DNA of 64,000 nucleotides, taken from contig NZ_RJJQ01000007.1 of assembly GCF_003724155.1 (NCBI RefSeq), forward strand, positions 62,001-126,000, read 5' to 3'. The notes under the pieces were generated by a model. That model saw nothing but the letters and a program-made list of their open reading frames with translations. It had not been told where the DNA came from and did not search any database. Position numbers and translations under genes: made by a program. Numbering within the stretch: the stretch's first letter is position 1; each line of letters opens with the position of its first letter. Positions 45,121 to 55,102 of this stretch are shown piece after piece. Source of the DNA: Flexivirga caeni (GTDB lineage Bacteria; Actinomycetota; Actinomycetes; Actinomycetales; Dermatophilaceae).

Positions 45121-45891
45121 GTGGCGAAGTCCGTGCAGTCGGTCCTGCGAGCGGCGAGCATGCTGCGGCTGATGGCCGCGGAGGTGGAGCCGGTCACCCT
45201 CAAGGATGTCGCCACCGGGCTCGGGCTCGCCAAGGCGACCGCGCACGGCCTGCTGCAGACGCTGGTGGAGGTCGGTTTCGTCCGGCAGGACGAGGCCGGG
45301 CGCTACCTGATCTCCGCTGACCTGCCCGAACTCCACTCCGACCAGCTCGACCTGAACGAATTGCGGTCCATCGGGCTCAACTGGACCGACGCGCTCGCGG
45401 CCCGCACCGGCGAGTCGGCCCGGCTGGCCGCCTTCCGGGACGGTGCGATGGTCGTGGCGCACCACGTGTTCCGGTCCCGCCCCACCCGGCAGCGCCTGCA
45501 GATCGGCAGCGCACTGCCCGTGCATGCCACCGCCTTGGGGAGGGTGCTGCTGGCCTTCGACCCCGGTGCCGCCCGCAGCATCCAGGGCCGCGAGCTGGAA
45601 CGCTTCACCAGCCGCACGATCACCGACCGCACCCGCCTGATGGCCGGCCTGCCTGCGGTGCGGGAGCAGGGCTGGAGTTTCACGCTCGGCGAGGACGAGC
45701 CCGGCCTCGCCGCGATCGCGGCTCCGGTGCGCGACCGCGGCGGTTACGTCATTGCTGCTGTGGAGGTGCACGGCTCCGCCGACGACGTGTGCGAGCGGCG
45801 CGACCAGCCGCGCGCCGAGCATGTCGCCGAGGTGGTCAGAGCGGCCCGGCGCATCTCCGCGCTCGTCGGCCGGGAGGGCCGGTCACCATGA
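45121..45891 (+). CDS. IclR-family transcriptional regulator (GylR-like)
   Basis: A 256-aa regulator. The N-terminal winged helix-turn-helix covers residues 1-65 (QSVLRAASMLRLMAAEVEPV; LGLAKATAHGLLQTLVEVGF). A C-terminal effector-binding domain follows (SALPVHATALGRVLLAFDPG; ITDRTRLMAGLPAVREQGW; ALAAIAAPVRDRGGYV-like segment). In Streptomyces the related GylR controls glycerol genes and responds to glycerol 3-phosphate; the same job is inferred here from its place between glpDFK and a second glpK. GTG start. The stop overlaps the next ATG, so it is co-expressed with glpK2. Confidence 0.9.
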   Translation: MAKSVQSVLRAASMLRLMAAEVEPVTLKDVATGLGLAKATAHGLLQTLVEVGFVRQDEAGRYLISADLPELHSDQLDLNELRSIGLNWTDALAARTGESARLAAFRDGAMVVAHHVFRSRPTRQRLQIGSALPVHATALGRVLLAFDPGAARSIQGRELERFTSRTITDRTRLMAGLPAVREQGWSFTLGEDEPGLAAIAAPVRDRGGYVIAAVEVHGSADDVCERRDQPRAEHVAEVVRAARRISALVGREGRSP

Positions 45892-47402
45892 TGACCTCGG
45901 GTTTCGTCGCTTCCATCGACCAGGGCACCACCTCCACCCGCTGCGTCGTCTTCGACGCACACGGCCGGATGGTCGCCCTCAGCCAGCAGGAGCACCGGCA
46001 GTTCTATCCACAGCCGGGTTGGGTGGAGCACGACGCGGCAGAGATCTGGGAGCTGGTACGCGTCCTGCTGCCCGAGGCGATCCGCGACGCCGGGATCGAC
46101 CCGAGCCAGGTGAGCGCGTTGGGCATCACCAACCAGCGTGAGACGGCCGTGGTCTGGGACCGTCATACCGGCAAGCCGGTGCATCGGGCCATCGTGTGGC
46201 AGGACACCCGGACCTCCGGCCTGCTGCCCAGGTATGCCGCCCAGGCAGCATTCATCACCGACCGGACCGGGCTACCCCTCTCGAACTACTCCTCGGCCCC
46301 GAAACTCCGCTGGCTCTTCGACCACCATCCCGAACTCGCCGGTCCCGCACGCGCCGGCGACCTGCTCTTCGGGACCATGGACAGCTGGCTGGTCTGGAAT
46401 CTCACCGGCGGCGTGGCCGGCGGTCGTCACGTCACCGACGTGACCAACGCCAGCCGGACGATGCTGATGAACCTGGACACCCTGGACTGGGATGAGGACC
46501 TGCTCGCGATCTTCGGGCTCCCGCGGCAGTTGCTGCCCGAGATCGTGCCGTCGATCTGCGACGTCGGCACCGTCGCCGATCCGGTGCCCGGCCTGCGGGT
46601 CACCGCGCTGATCGGGGATCAGCAGGCGTCGCTGTTCGGGCAGACCACCCTGGATGCGGGCGAGGCGAAGTGCACCTTCGGCACCGGCAGTTTCCTGCTC
46701 TTCAACACCGGCACCCAGCCGGTGCGGACCGACGGCGGACTGATCACCACCGTCGCCCACCAGCAGCAGGGACAGCCGGCCGTCTACGCCCTGGAAGGCT
46801 CCATGGCCGTCGCCGGCGCGCTGGTCAAGTGGTGCCGGGACAACCTGGGGCTGATCCGGTCGGTCGCCGAGATCGAGACGCAGGCGTCCACCGTCACGGA
46901 CAACGGCGGCTGCTACATCGTGCCCGCCTTTGCCGGGCTTTACGCGCCGCACTGGGACAGCAACGCGCGTGGCCTGATCGTCGGGCTGACCGGGTTCGTG
47001 ACCAAGGGCCACCTGTGTCGTGCCGTTCTGGAGTCCACCGCATGGCAGACGCGCGACGTCGTCGAGGCGATGAACCGCCACGCCCCGGTGCCGGTCTCCC
47101 GGCTGATGGTGGACGGCGGTATGACGGCCGACAACCTGCTCATGCAGATCCTGTCCGACGCCCTGAATGTCCCGGTGCTACGGCCGATGGTCGCCGAGAC
47201 CGTGGCCCTCGGCGCGGCATACGCTGCCGGCATCGGTGCCGGCGTCTGGCCGGACCGGCGTGCCTTGCGCCAGCACTGGCACCTGGCCGGGGAATGGACG
47301 CCGAACTGGAACGACCGCGACCGCGAGACCGCCTGCGCGGGGTGGCAGCACGCCGTCGACGCCGCGATCTACTGGGGCCGCCGGACCGGCGACGAGGTAT
47401 GA
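45888..47402 (+). CDS. glpK: Second glycerol kinase
   Basis: A 504-aa FGGY kinase, paralogous to the one at 40805 but clearly diverged. It has [68 protein letters not shown] and VDGGMTADNLLMQILSDAL. All recognised glycerol kinase blocks are kept, so it is probably active. It is translationally coupled to the IclR regulator rather than to glpFD. A role under other conditions or on another polyol is possible. Its stop lies 3 nt from the rel stop on the other strand. Confidence 0.92.
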   Translation: MMTSGFVASIDQGTTSTRCVVFDAHGRMVALSQQEHRQFYPQPGWVEHDAAEIWELVRVLLPEAIRDAGIDPSQVSALGITNQRETAVVWDRHTGKPVHRAIVWQDTRTSGLLPRYAAQAAFITDRTGLPLSNYSSAPKLRWLFDHHPELAGPARAGDLLFGTMDSWLVWNLTGGVAGGRHVTDVTNASRTMLMNLDTLDWDEDLLAIFGLPRQLLPEIVPSICDVGTVADPVPGLRVTALIGDQQASLFGQTTLDAGEAKCTFGTGSFLLFNTGTQPVRTDGGLITTVAHQQQGQPAVYALEGSMAVAGALVKWCRDNLGLIRSVAEIETQASTVTDNGGCYIVPAFAGLYAPHWDSNARGLIVGLTGFVTKGHLCRAVLESTAWQTRDVVEAMNRHAPVPVSRLMVDGGMTADNLLMQILSDALNVPVLRPMVAETVALGAAYAAGIGAGVWPDRRALRQHWHLAGEWTPNWNDRDRETACAGWQHAVDAAIYWGRRTGDEV

Positions 47403-47405
47403 CGC

Positions 47406-49715
47406 CTAGCCGTGTGCCACGGCCTCGGCGCTGCGGTGCCCGGACCCGGTGATCCGGTAGACGTCGAAGACGCCGTCGATCTTGCGCACCGCCTTGATGA
47501 CATGTTCGAGGTGGCTGGGGTCGCCCATCTCGAAGGTGAATTTCGAGATGGCGACGCGGTTGCGGGTGGTCTGGACCGACGCCGACAGGATGTTCACCGC
47601 CTGGTCGGACAGCACCCTGGTGACGTCCGACAGCAGCCGGTTGCGATCCAGCGCCTCGACCTGCAGCTGCACCAGGAAGACCGACGCAGCCGACGGCGAC
47701 CAGGCGACGTTGATCAGCCGCTCCGGCTGGGCGAGCAACTGCTCGGCGTTGGTGCAGTCGCGCCGGTGCACCGACACGCCGTTGCCGGTGGTGACGAAAC
47801 CGATGATGTCGTCTCCCGGCACGGGAGTGCAGCAGCGCGCCAGCTTGACCCAGACGTCGTCTGTGCCGACGACGGTGACACCCGGGTCGGCCGCGGACGC
47901 CCGCCGGTTGCGCCGCACCGGGTTGGTCGCCTCGGCGAGGTCCTCAGTCGTGCCGTCTTCCCCGCCGAGCATCGAAACCAGTTGCTTGACAACGTGATCC
48001 GGGGATACGTGACTGTCGCCGATGGCGGCATACAACGCATCGATGTCGTGATATTTCAGCCGCTCGGCGACTGCCGTCAGCGACTCGTGCGACATCAGCC
48101 GCTGGATGCCCAGCCCCTTCTTGCGGATCGTGCGCGCGAGGGCGTCCTTGCCGTTCTCGATGGCCTCCTCGCGGCGCTCCTTGGAGAACCACTGCCGGAT
48201 CTTGTTGCGCGCCCGCGGGCTCTTGACGAAGCCCAGCCAGTCGCGGCTCGGTCCCGCGCCGTCCGCCTTGGAGGTGAGGATCTCGACGACGTCGCCGTTC
48301 TCCAGCGGGCTCTCCAGCGGGACCAGCCGGCCGTTGACCCGGCCGCCGATCGTGTGATGCCCGACCTCGGTGTGCACGGCATAGGCGAAGTCGACCGGGG
48401 TCGAGCCGGCGGGCAGCCCGATGACCGATCCCTTGGGGGTGAACACGAAGACCTCGCGGGATCCGACGTCGAACCGCAGCGACTCCAGGAACTCCCCCGG
48501 ATCCGCCGTCTCCCGCTGCCAGTCGAGCAGTTGCCGCAGCCAGCTCATGTCGTTGACCGGCCCGGCGTCGCCGTCACTGTCACCGGCGCCCCGCTTGGCG
48601 TCCTCCTTGTACTTCCAGTGCGCGGCGACACCGTATTCGGCCCGGCGGTGCATCGCGAAGGTGCGGATCTGGATCTCGACCGGTTTGCCTTCCGGGCCGA
48701 TCACCGTCGTGTGCAGCGACTGGTACATGTTGAACTTCGGCATCGCGATGTAGTCCTTGAACCGCCCGGGCAGGGGGCTCCACCGCGAATGGATCGTGCC
48801 GAGCACGGCATAGCAGTCGCGCACCGACTCCACCAGCACGCGCACCGCGACGAGGTCGTAGATGTCCTCGAAGTCGCGACCGCGGACGATCATCTTCTGG
48901 TAGACGGAGTAGTAGTGCTTCGGCCGGCCGGTCACCGTCGCCTTGATCTTGGCGGCGCGCAGGTCGGCAGTGACCAGATCGCGCACCCCGCTCAGGTACT
49001 CCTCGCGGGCCGGGGCACGGTCGGCGACCAGGCGGGCGATCTCGTCATACACCTTCGGGTAGAGGGTGGCGAAGGACAGGTCCTCCAGTTCCCACTTGAT
49101 GGTGTTCATGCCCAGCCGGTGGGCCAGCGGCGCGTAGATCTCCAGCGTCTCGGTCGCCTTGCGCTGCGCCGACTCCGCGGAGACGTAGCGCCAGGTGCGG
49201 GCGTTGTGCAGCCGGTCGGCCAGCTTGATGACCAGCACCCGGATGTCCTTGGCCATCGCGATGACCATCTTGCGGACCGTCTCAGCCTGGGCGGCGTCGC
49301 CGTAAGTGACCTTGTCGAGCTTGGTGACGCCGTCGACCAGCATCGCGATCTCGTCGCCGAACTCGGCGGTCAACTGCTCCAGGCTGTATGGCGTGTCCTC
49401 CACCGTGTCGTGCAACAGCGCTGCGGCCAGCGTCGGTGGCGTCATACCGAGCTCGGCGAGGATCGTCGCGACTGCTAGCGGGTGGGTGATGTAGGGGTCG
49501 CCGGACTTGCGCAGCTGCCCGCGATGCGCCTTCTCGGCGATGGTGTAGGCCCGGTCGATGACGGCCAGGTCCGCCTTCGGGTGCGTGGCGCGCACGATCG
49601 CGAGCAACGGCTCGATCTCGCGGTTGGTGCTCGGCCGCGGGGCGCCGAACCGGACAAGCCGGGCACGCACGCGCGACGCGCCGGACGGGTTGCTCGTGCG
49701 CTCGTCCTGGCTCAT
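47406..49715 (-). CDS. relA: Bifunctional (p)ppGpp synthetase/hydrolase Rel
   Basis: A 769-aa stringent-response enzyme. The N-terminal HD hydrolase domain has [16 protein letters not shown] and [12 protein letters not shown]. The synthetase domain has [27 protein letters not shown] and [19 protein letters not shown]; the RFKD loop is the charge signature of bifunctional Rel rather than monofunctional RelA. The TGS domain ([20 protein letters not shown]) and C-terminal ACT domain ([19 protein letters not shown]) complete it. It is downstream of apt, as in most actinobacteria. The gap to apt is only 45 bp. Confidence 0.97.
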   Translation of the reverse strand: MSQDERTSNPSGASRVRARLVRFGAPRPSTNREIEPLLAIVRATHPKADLAVIDRAYTIAEKAHRGQLRKSGDPYITHPLAVATILAELGMTPPTLAAALLHDTVEDTPYSLEQLTAEFGDEIAMLVDGVTKLDKVTYGDAAQAETVRKMVIAMAKDIRVLVIKLADRLHNARTWRYVSAESAQRKATETLEIYAPLAHRLGMNTIKWELEDLSFATLYPKVYDEIARLVADRAPAREEYLSGVRDLVTADLRAAKIKATVTGRPKHYYSVYQKMIVRGRDFEDIYDLVAVRVLVESVRDCYAVLGTIHSRWSPLPGRFKDYIAMPKFNMYQSLHTTVIGPEGKPVEIQIRTFAMHRRAEYGVAAHWKYKEDAKRGAGDSDGDAGPVNDMSWLRQLLDWQRETADPGEFLESLRFDVGSREVFVFTPKGSVIGLPAGSTPVDFAYAVHTEVGHHTIGGRVNGRLVPLESPLENGDVVEILTSKADGAGPSRDWLGFVKSPRARNKIRQWFSKERREEAIENGKDALARTIRKKGLGIQRLMSHESLTAVAERLKYHDIDALYAAIGDSHVSPDHVVKQLVSMLGGEDGTTEDLAEATNPVRRNRRASAADPGVTVVGTDDVWVKLARCCTPVPGDDIIGFVTTGNGVSVHRRDCTNAEQLLAQPERLINVAWSPSAASVFLVQLQVEALDRNRLLSDVTRVLSDQAVNILSASVQTTRNRVAISKFTFEMGDPSHLEHVIKAVRKIDGVFDVYRITGSGHRSAEAVAHG

Positions 49716-49760
49716 TCCGCGAGTGTAATCGGCGGTGCTGACCGCGCTGGACGAGGTGAC

Positions 49761-50306
49761 TCAGTCGACGAGGATCGCCCGGACTTCGCGGCCCGGCAAC
49801 TGCTCGCGCCCGGCGAGGAAGCCAAGCTCCAGCAGCACTTCGATGCCGACGACCTGCGCGCCCGCGCTCTCCACGAGCCGGCATGCGGCGGCCGCGGTGC
49901 CGCCGGTTGCCAGCACATCGTCGACCAGGAGCACCCGCGGGCCGGACTCCGTCGCGAACGCATCCGCGGTCACCTCGATCGTGGCCGTGCCGTATTCGAG
50001 ATCGTAGGTCTGCGAGTGTGTTTCGCCGGGCAACTTGCCCGCCTTGCGGATCGGCACGAACCCCAGCGACATCCGCTGGGCCAGGGGTGCGCCGATGATG
50101 AACCCGCGTGCCTCGATGCCGGCGACGACGTCGACCGTGCCCGACCAGCGGTCCGCAATGTCTTGCAGCACCAGCGCGAACGCGTCCGGGTCCCGGAAGA
50201 GCCGGGTGAGGTCCTTGAACATCACGCCCGGCTGCGGGAAGTCGGCCACCTCGCGCGTGTGCGCGGCGAGGATCTCGGCAGCGGTCATCGGCTCAGTCGT
50301 CGTCAC
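49761..50306 (-). CDS. apt: Adenine phosphoribosyltransferase
   Basis: A 181-aa purine-salvage enzyme that makes AMP from adenine and PRPP. The PRPP loop is VLLVDDVLATGGTAAAA; FPQPGVMFKDLT and GIEARGFIIGAPLA are family blocks. The GTG at 50306 overlaps secF by 14 nt; an ATG at 50288 is an alternative. The secD-secF-apt-rel order is conserved in actinobacteria. Confidence 0.95.
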   Translation of the reverse strand: MTTTEPMTAAEILAAHTREVADFPQPGVMFKDLTRLFRDPDAFALVLQDIADRWSGTVDVVAGIEARGFIIGAPLAQRMSLGFVPIRKAGKLPGETHSQTYDLEYGTATIEVTADAFATESGPRVLLVDDVLATGGTAAAACRLVESAGAQVVGIEVLLELGFLAGREQLPGREVRAILVD

Positions 50307-51447
50307 GTTTGGCGAGCGGGTGGATCTCCCGGCGCCGTGTCTTGGTCGCCATCGCGGTGGCCGCGGCCTTGGCCCGCTCGGGCTCGATGACGCCCGACAC
50401 GGACTCTCCCGGCGTGTGCTGGTCGCGGGTGCCCGTGGTGGCCAGCACGCTTGCCTGGCTGGTCTGGAACGCCTTCGCGCGCCGGTTCAGCTCCTTGATC
50501 GACGTCTCTCGTTGCCGCAGGGACACCAGCAGCGGGGTCGCGATGAAGATCGAGGAGTAAGTGCCGACCGCGATGCCGAAGAACAGCGCGAGCGCTAGGT
50601 CGAGCAAGGTGCCGGGGCCGAGCAGGAAGATGCCGACGACCATGATCGCGGTGATCGGCAGCAGCGCCACCACAGAGGTGTTGATCGAGCGCACCAGCGT
50701 CTGGTTGACGGCATAGTTCGCCGCCTGGGCGTAGGTGCGGTTGCCCTGCCTGATCGCTTCGTCGGTGTTCTCGCGCACCTTGTCGAAGACGACCACCGTG
50801 TCGTAGATCGAGTAGCCGAGGATGGTCAGGAAGCCGATCATCGTGGCCGGCGAGATCTCGATGCCGGTCAAGGCGTAGATGCCGACGGTGAAGAACAGGT
50901 CGTGCACGAGGGCGATCAGGGCCGCCGCCGCCATGGTCCAGGTGCGGAAGTAGACCGACAGCAGGATCGCCAGCAGCAGCAGGAAGACGATCAGCGCCTG
51001 GATCGCCTTATGTGTCACCGAACTGCCCCATGACGGGCCGATGAACTGCGTGGTGACCGAGTTCGCGCCGACGCCGAACTCCTTGGCCAGCGCCGTCGCG
51101 ACCTTGTCGGTGTCGGTCGAGGTGCCGTTGCCCAGCTTCTTGGACTGGACCTCGATCGTGCTCGCGCCGGCCTTCGTGACCTCGAGGTTCTCGTCGGAGC
51201 CGACGGCCTTCTGGACGGCGGTGCGGGCCCGCTGATCGAAGTTCGAGGTGTCCTTGACCTGGGCGACCGACACCTGCGACCCGCCCTTGAACTCCAGGCT
51301 GAAGTTCAGGCCGCGGCCGAAGATGCCGATCGCCGCGATGACGAGAAGGACGGCGGTCAGCAGGTACCAGGTGCGCCGGCGACCGATGAAGTTGATCTGC
51401 CGGCGACCGGTGTAGAGGTCATTGCCGAACTGCGCGAAGCTGGCCAT
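50293..51447 (-). CDS. secF: Protein translocase subunit SecF
   Basis: A 384-aa membrane protein that with SecD uses proton flow to aid late export. It has TM1 (LLTAVLLVIAAIGIFGRGLN), the large P1-like periplasmic domain beginning FSLEFKGGSQVSV, and five further helices. The family blocks GYSIYDTVVVFDKVRENT and LVRSINTSVVALLPI are present. A C-terminal basic cytoplasmic tail of about 70 residues follows. The start shares a nucleotide with the secD stop (TGATG). Confidence 0.96.
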   Translation of the reverse strand: MASFAQFGNDLYTGRRQINFIGRRRTWYLLTAVLLVIAAIGIFGRGLNFSLEFKGGSQVSVAQVKDTSNFDQRARTAVQKAVGSDENLEVTKAGASTIEVQSKKLGNGTSTDTDKVATALAKEFGVGANSVTTQFIGPSWGSSVTHKAIQALIVFLLLLAILLSVYFRTWTMAAAALIALVHDLFFTVGIYALTGIEISPATMIGFLTILGYSIYDTVVVFDKVRENTDEAIRQGNRTYAQAANYAVNQTLVRSINTSVVALLPITAIMVVGIFLLGPGTLLDLALALFFGIAVGTYSSIFIATPLLVSLRQRETSIKELNRRAKAFQTSQASVLATTGTRDQHTPGESVSGVIEPERAKAAATAMATKTRRREIHPLAKRDDD

Positions 51448-53498
51448 CAGGCCTCCCCTCCTGAAGTGGCGGAAGCAGCGCCTGCGGCCGCCTTGCGGTC
51501 AGCGATGGTGACGCGTCCGCGGCCGGCATACGTGACCCCGCGGGCACCCAGCCGGTCCGGATCGAATCCGGACCACTTGTGGCCGCCCCCGAAGAACGTG
51601 GTGCGGGCCAGCAGGGTGAGCACCGGGTGGGTGAACATCATCACGACGAGCAGGTCGACGACGGTCGACAGGCCCAGCGTGAACGCGAACGCCTTCACGT
51701 TGTCCTCGCTGAGCACGTAGAGCACAGCGGACGCGAGGAAGTTGACCATGTCCGAGATGATGATGGTGCGCCGGGCACGCTTCCAGCCGGTCTCGACAGC
51801 GGCCCGCAGGGGCCGCCCGGATCTGACTTCGTCTCTCACCCGCTCGAAGTAGACGATGAAGCTGTCGGCGGTGATCCCGATCGAGACGATCAGACCGGTC
51901 ACACCGGCCATGGTGAGACGGAACCCGGCGGTCGTGCCGAGGAGCACGACGAGGCCGTAGCTGAACACGCCGGCGACGCAGAGGGACGCGACCGTCACGA
52001 AGCCGAGCATGCGGTATTGGAGCAGCGAGTAGACGACCACGAGCAGCAGGCCGATGAGACCGGCGAGGATGCCCTTCTGCAGCTGATCCGTCCCCACCTG
52101 CGGGCTGACCTGCTCGGACGTCAACTCCTTGAAGGAGAACGGCAGCGCGCCATACTTCAGCTGGTTGGCGAGTTCTTTGGCGCTGCTCTGGGTGAAGTTG
52201 CCGGTGATCTGGGCCTGACCGTCGGTGATCGCCGAATTCGTGCGCGGGCTGGACAGCACCGCGCCGTCCATGGTGATGGCGAACATGTTCTGCGCGGAAT
52301 TCTGGCCGTAGCCGAGCAGCCGCTCGGTCACGTTCGCGAACGCGCTCTTGCCCTTGCTGTCGAACGAGAGGTTCACGGCGATGGTGCTGGTGGCGACGCC
52401 CTGCGAGTTCGTCTCGTTGCCCCAGGTCGCGCCCGAGATCTCCTTGCCGGACACCTCGACCGGCCCGAGCAGGTACCGCGTCATGCCGTCCTGGCTGCAC
52501 ATGACGTCGGCCTGGTCGGCCGGCGCCTGCGCGGCCACCTCGCGCCACTTCTCCGCCGCGGGGCCGGAGACGTGCTGCGACTGGGTGCACGGGAAGTTCG
52601 CGAGCAACTGGGTGTAGGTCTCGCCGGCCGTCGCCATACCGTTCTCGACCCAGATCTGGTCGACGGGCATGTCGCCCCAGGCGGTGTCACTCGCTGAGGT
52701 CGGCTCCGGGCGAGCACCCGGCAGCTGTCGTTGCGGGGCCGTCGGTGTCGGGGTGGGCGTCGCTGTCGCGGACGAGGTCGGGCTCGACGAGGACCTGTCC
52801 GTCGAGGACAGGGACGCTGTGGTCTTCGGGGAGGGCGTCTTGGTGTCGGCAAGGTACGCCTGCGGGAGTATGTCGTTGGCGCCCGACGAGGTGCTGCTCG
52901 CGCTCGATCGCGGGGAGCTGCTGGGTGACGCGGAGCTGGTGGGTGAACCGGACGAGGTCGCTCCCGACGACGCCGAGCTGCCGGACGAAGCCGGCGCGCT
53001 CGACGTCGGCGACGAACTCGCGGACGGTTTGGTGGTCGTGGGCGCGGCCATCTGCGTGCAGGTCTGGCCCTGCAGGTAGCCCGGATCTGCGCTGTTGCAG
53101 ACGATCACTGCCCGGAACGCCAGTTGTGAGGACTGCGCGAGGGCATTCAGGGTGGCCTGGCTCGGGTTGCCCGGCAACGACACCACGATCAGCGAACTGT
53201 TCAGCGTGGAGATCTGCGCCTCGGACACGCCGTTGCCGTTGACGCGGTTGCGGATGATGTCGACGGCCTGGTCGACCTGGCCGGCGCTGACGTGCTGGCC
53301 CTTGCCGACGATGGGCTGCAGGGTGATCTGGCGGCCACCTTCGAGGTCGAGGCCGAGCAGGGGCACCCACTTGCCCTTCGGGTGCGCCCACTGAGAGGCG
53401 CCGGCGATTCCGGCATACAGGGCAACGCCCAGCAACAGGAGGATGGCGAGGACTCGTCGCGGACTCAGTCCGCCGGATCGGCGTGCTCGGGTTGCCAC
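51447..53498 (-). CDS. secD: Protein translocase subunit SecD with large Ser/Thr/Pro insert
   Basis: A 683-aa six-helix export factor. TM1 (VLAILLLLGVALYAGIAGAS) precedes LLGLDLEGGRQITLQP, the P1 head. The C-terminal part has GITADSFIVYFERVRDE and the remaining helices. Between residues about 152 and 272 there is an almost pure Ser/Thr/Pro/Ala stretch, split by ANDILPQAYLADTKTP. It lies inside the periplasmic domain and makes the protein about 100 residues longer than many relatives. The reading frame and surrounding domains are intact, so this is a linker, not a frameshift. The GTG directly follows the yajC stop. Confidence 0.93.
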   Translation of the reverse strand: MATRARRSGGLSPRRVLAILLLLGVALYAGIAGASQWAHPKGKWVPLLGLDLEGGRQITLQPIVGKGQHVSAGQVDQAVDIIRNRVNGNGVSEAQISTLNSSLIVVSLPGNPSQATLNALAQSSQLAFRAVIVCNSADPGYLQGQTCTQMAAPTTTKPSASSSPTSSAPASSGSSASSGATSSGSPTSSASPSSSPRSSASSTSSGANDILPQAYLADTKTPSPKTTASLSSTDRSSSSPTSSATATPTPTPTAPQRQLPGARPEPTSASDTAWGDMPVDQIWVENGMATAGETYTQLLANFPCTQSQHVSGPAAEKWREVAAQAPADQADVMCSQDGMTRYLLGPVEVSGKEISGATWGNETNSQGVATSTIAVNLSFDSKGKSAFANVTERLLGYGQNSAQNMFAITMDGAVLSSPRTNSAITDGQAQITGNFTQSSAKELANQLKYGALPFSFKELTSEQVSPQVGTDQLQKGILAGLIGLLLVVVYSLLQYRMLGFVTVASLCVAGVFSYGLVVLLGTTAGFRLTMAGVTGLIVSIGITADSFIVYFERVRDEVRSGRPLRAAVETGWKRARRTIIISDMVNFLASAVLYVLSEDNVKAFAFTLGLSTVVDLLVVMMFTHPVLTLLARTTFFGGGHKWSGFDPDRLGARGVTYAGRGRVTIADRKAAAGAASATSGGEA

Positions 53499-53861
53499 CT
53501 ACTCGGCCTTCGTTTCGGGGTCGTGATCGTCGTGCTTCTTCAGATCCACCGGCTCACTCGACGGGGTGTCCTGGGCGGTCTCGGCAGGCGCGGGGCGACG
53601 ACCGCCGCTGCGGCGGAACACCTGCTCGCGAGGGACGATCGCCTGTCGCACGAAACGCAGGTTGACTCCGGGTGAGACTTCGATCGTGCCGACCTGGTCA
53701 TCGAGGGCTACGAGCGTGCCGAGCAGACCTGACGTGGTGCCGACCTCGGCGCCGATCTTCACCTGGTCCTGTGCAGCGGACATCTGCTGCTGGCGCCGGC
53801 GCTGCGACCAGAAGAGCCAGCCGAGCAGCAACAGGGGCAGCAGGAGGAACAGGTCGCTCAT
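53499..53861 (-). CDS. yajC: Preprotein translocase subunit YajC
   Basis: A 120-aa single-span protein of the SecDF-YajC complex. A short N-terminal helix (LFLLLPLLLLGWLFW) is followed by a basic stretch (SQRRRQQQ) and the conserved domain KIGAEVGTTSGLLGTLVALD, ending with VRQAIVPRE. The C-terminal 40 residues are polar and disordered. It heads the leftward secD-secF-apt-rel run. Confidence 0.93.
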   Translation of the reverse strand: MSDLFLLLPLLLLGWLFWSQRRRQQQMSAAQDQVKIGAEVGTTSGLLGTLVALDDQVGTIEVSPGVNLRFVRQAIVPREQVFRRSGGRRPAPAETAQDTPSSEPVDLKKHDDHDPETKAE

Positions 53862-53992
53862 GGCAACTCCGGTGCGTACATGAAAAAAGTCAGTCCTTGA
53901 GGTTGGGGGGGTCCGAGCAGCATCAGCGGCCGACGGACGAGTCTAGGTGAGTAACGTCGCCGGGTAATGCCCGGGTTCCGGCGCGGCGTGGC

Positions 53993-55102
53993 TCATCCGC
54001 CGAATCGGCCGCTTTCGTCGTCCAGCGGCAGCGGTATGGCGCCCGGCACCGCGGTCTGCGGCGCGGCCAGACCAAGGTGCTCCCACGCCTGCGCAGAGGC
54101 CGCCCGGCCGCGCGGGGTGCGCACCAGGTAGCCCTCGCGGACGAGGTAGGGCTCGGCGACGGTCTCGACCGTGTCGGGCTCTTCCCCGACGGCGACCGCG
54201 AGCGTCGACAGCCCGACCGGTCCGCCACCGAACCGGCGGCACAAGGCCTCGAGCACTGCGCGGTCGAGGCGGTCGAGGCCGCTCTCGTCGACGTCGAAGA
54301 GCGCGAGCGCCGCCCGGGCCGAGTCACGGTCGAGCACACCGGTGCCGTGCACCTGCGCGTAGTCGCGCACTCGTCGCAGCAGCCGGTTGGCGATGCGTGG
54401 TGTGCCGCGCGACCGGCCGGCGATCTCGGTGATTCCCTGCTGGGTGGAGTCGATGCCGAGCAGGGTGGAGTTGCGGGTGAGGATCTGTGCCAGGTCGTCG
54501 GCGCTGTAGAAGTCGAGGTGCCCGGTGAAGCCGAACCTGTCGCGCAACGGCGCAGGTAGCAGGCCCGACCGGGTCGTCGCACCGACGACCGTGAACGGCG
54601 GCAGTTCCAGCGGTATGGCGGTGGCACCCGGACCCTTGCCGACCACGACGTCGACCCGGAAGTCCTCCATCGCCAGGTAGAGCATCTCCTCGGCCGGGCG
54701 CGCCATCCGGTGGATCTCGTCCAGGAAGAGCACCTCGCCCTCGGCCAGCGACGACAGGATCGCGGCCAGGTCACCGGCGTGCTGGATCGCCGGGCCGCTG
54801 GTGATGCGGATCGGCTGTTCCAGCTCCGCGGCGATGATCATCGCCAGCGAGGTCTTGCCCAGGCCGGGCGGCCCGGATAGCAGCACGTGGTCCGGCGGGC
54901 GTTGCCGACGGCGAGCGGCTTCCAGCAGCAGGCCGAGCTGATCGCGCACGCGCGGCTGTCCCGGGAAGTCGGCGAGTCGCTTGGGCCGCAGTGCCGCCTC
55001 GACCCGGCGTTCCTCCGCGTCGCCGCCGGGGTCGACGATGCGCGCCGTGGCGTCATACGAGCCGTCCTGCTCGACTTCCATCTCATCTGCCACGCCGTTC
55101 AT
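53993..55102 (-). CDS. ruvB: Holliday junction helicase motor RuvB
   Basis: A 369-aa AAA+ ATPase that drives branch migration with RuvA. Walker A is [15 protein letters not shown], Walker B is [18 protein letters not shown], sensor 1 is [19 protein letters not shown] and the arginine region [18 protein letters not shown] follows. The C-terminal winged helix includes [18 protein letters not shown] 20-residue acidic lead precedes the core, typical of actinobacteria. The ATG overlaps the ruvA stop. Confidence 0.97.
   Translation of the reverse strand: MNGVADEMEVEQDGSYDATARIVDPGGDAEERRVEAALRPKRLADFPGQPRVRDQLGLLLEAARRRQRPPDHVLLSGPPGLGKTSLAMIIAAELEQPIRITSGPAIQHAGDLAAILSSLAEGEVLFLDEIHRMARPAEEMLYLAMEDFRVDVVVGKGPGATAIPLELPPFTVVGATTRSGLLPAPLRDRFGFTGHLDFYSADDLAQILTRNSTLLGIDSTQQGITEIAGRSRGTPRIANRLLRRVRDYAQVHGTGVLDRDSARAALALFDVDESGLDRLDRAVLEALCRRFGGGPVGLSTLAVAVGEEPDTVETVAEPYLVREGYLVRTPRGRAASAQAWEHLGLAAPQTAVPGAIPLPLDDESGRFGG

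Noticed and set aside
52680-53050. Frameshift or contamination in secD
   Set aside because: The Ser/Thr/Pro stretch is in frame and both flanking SecD domains are complete.
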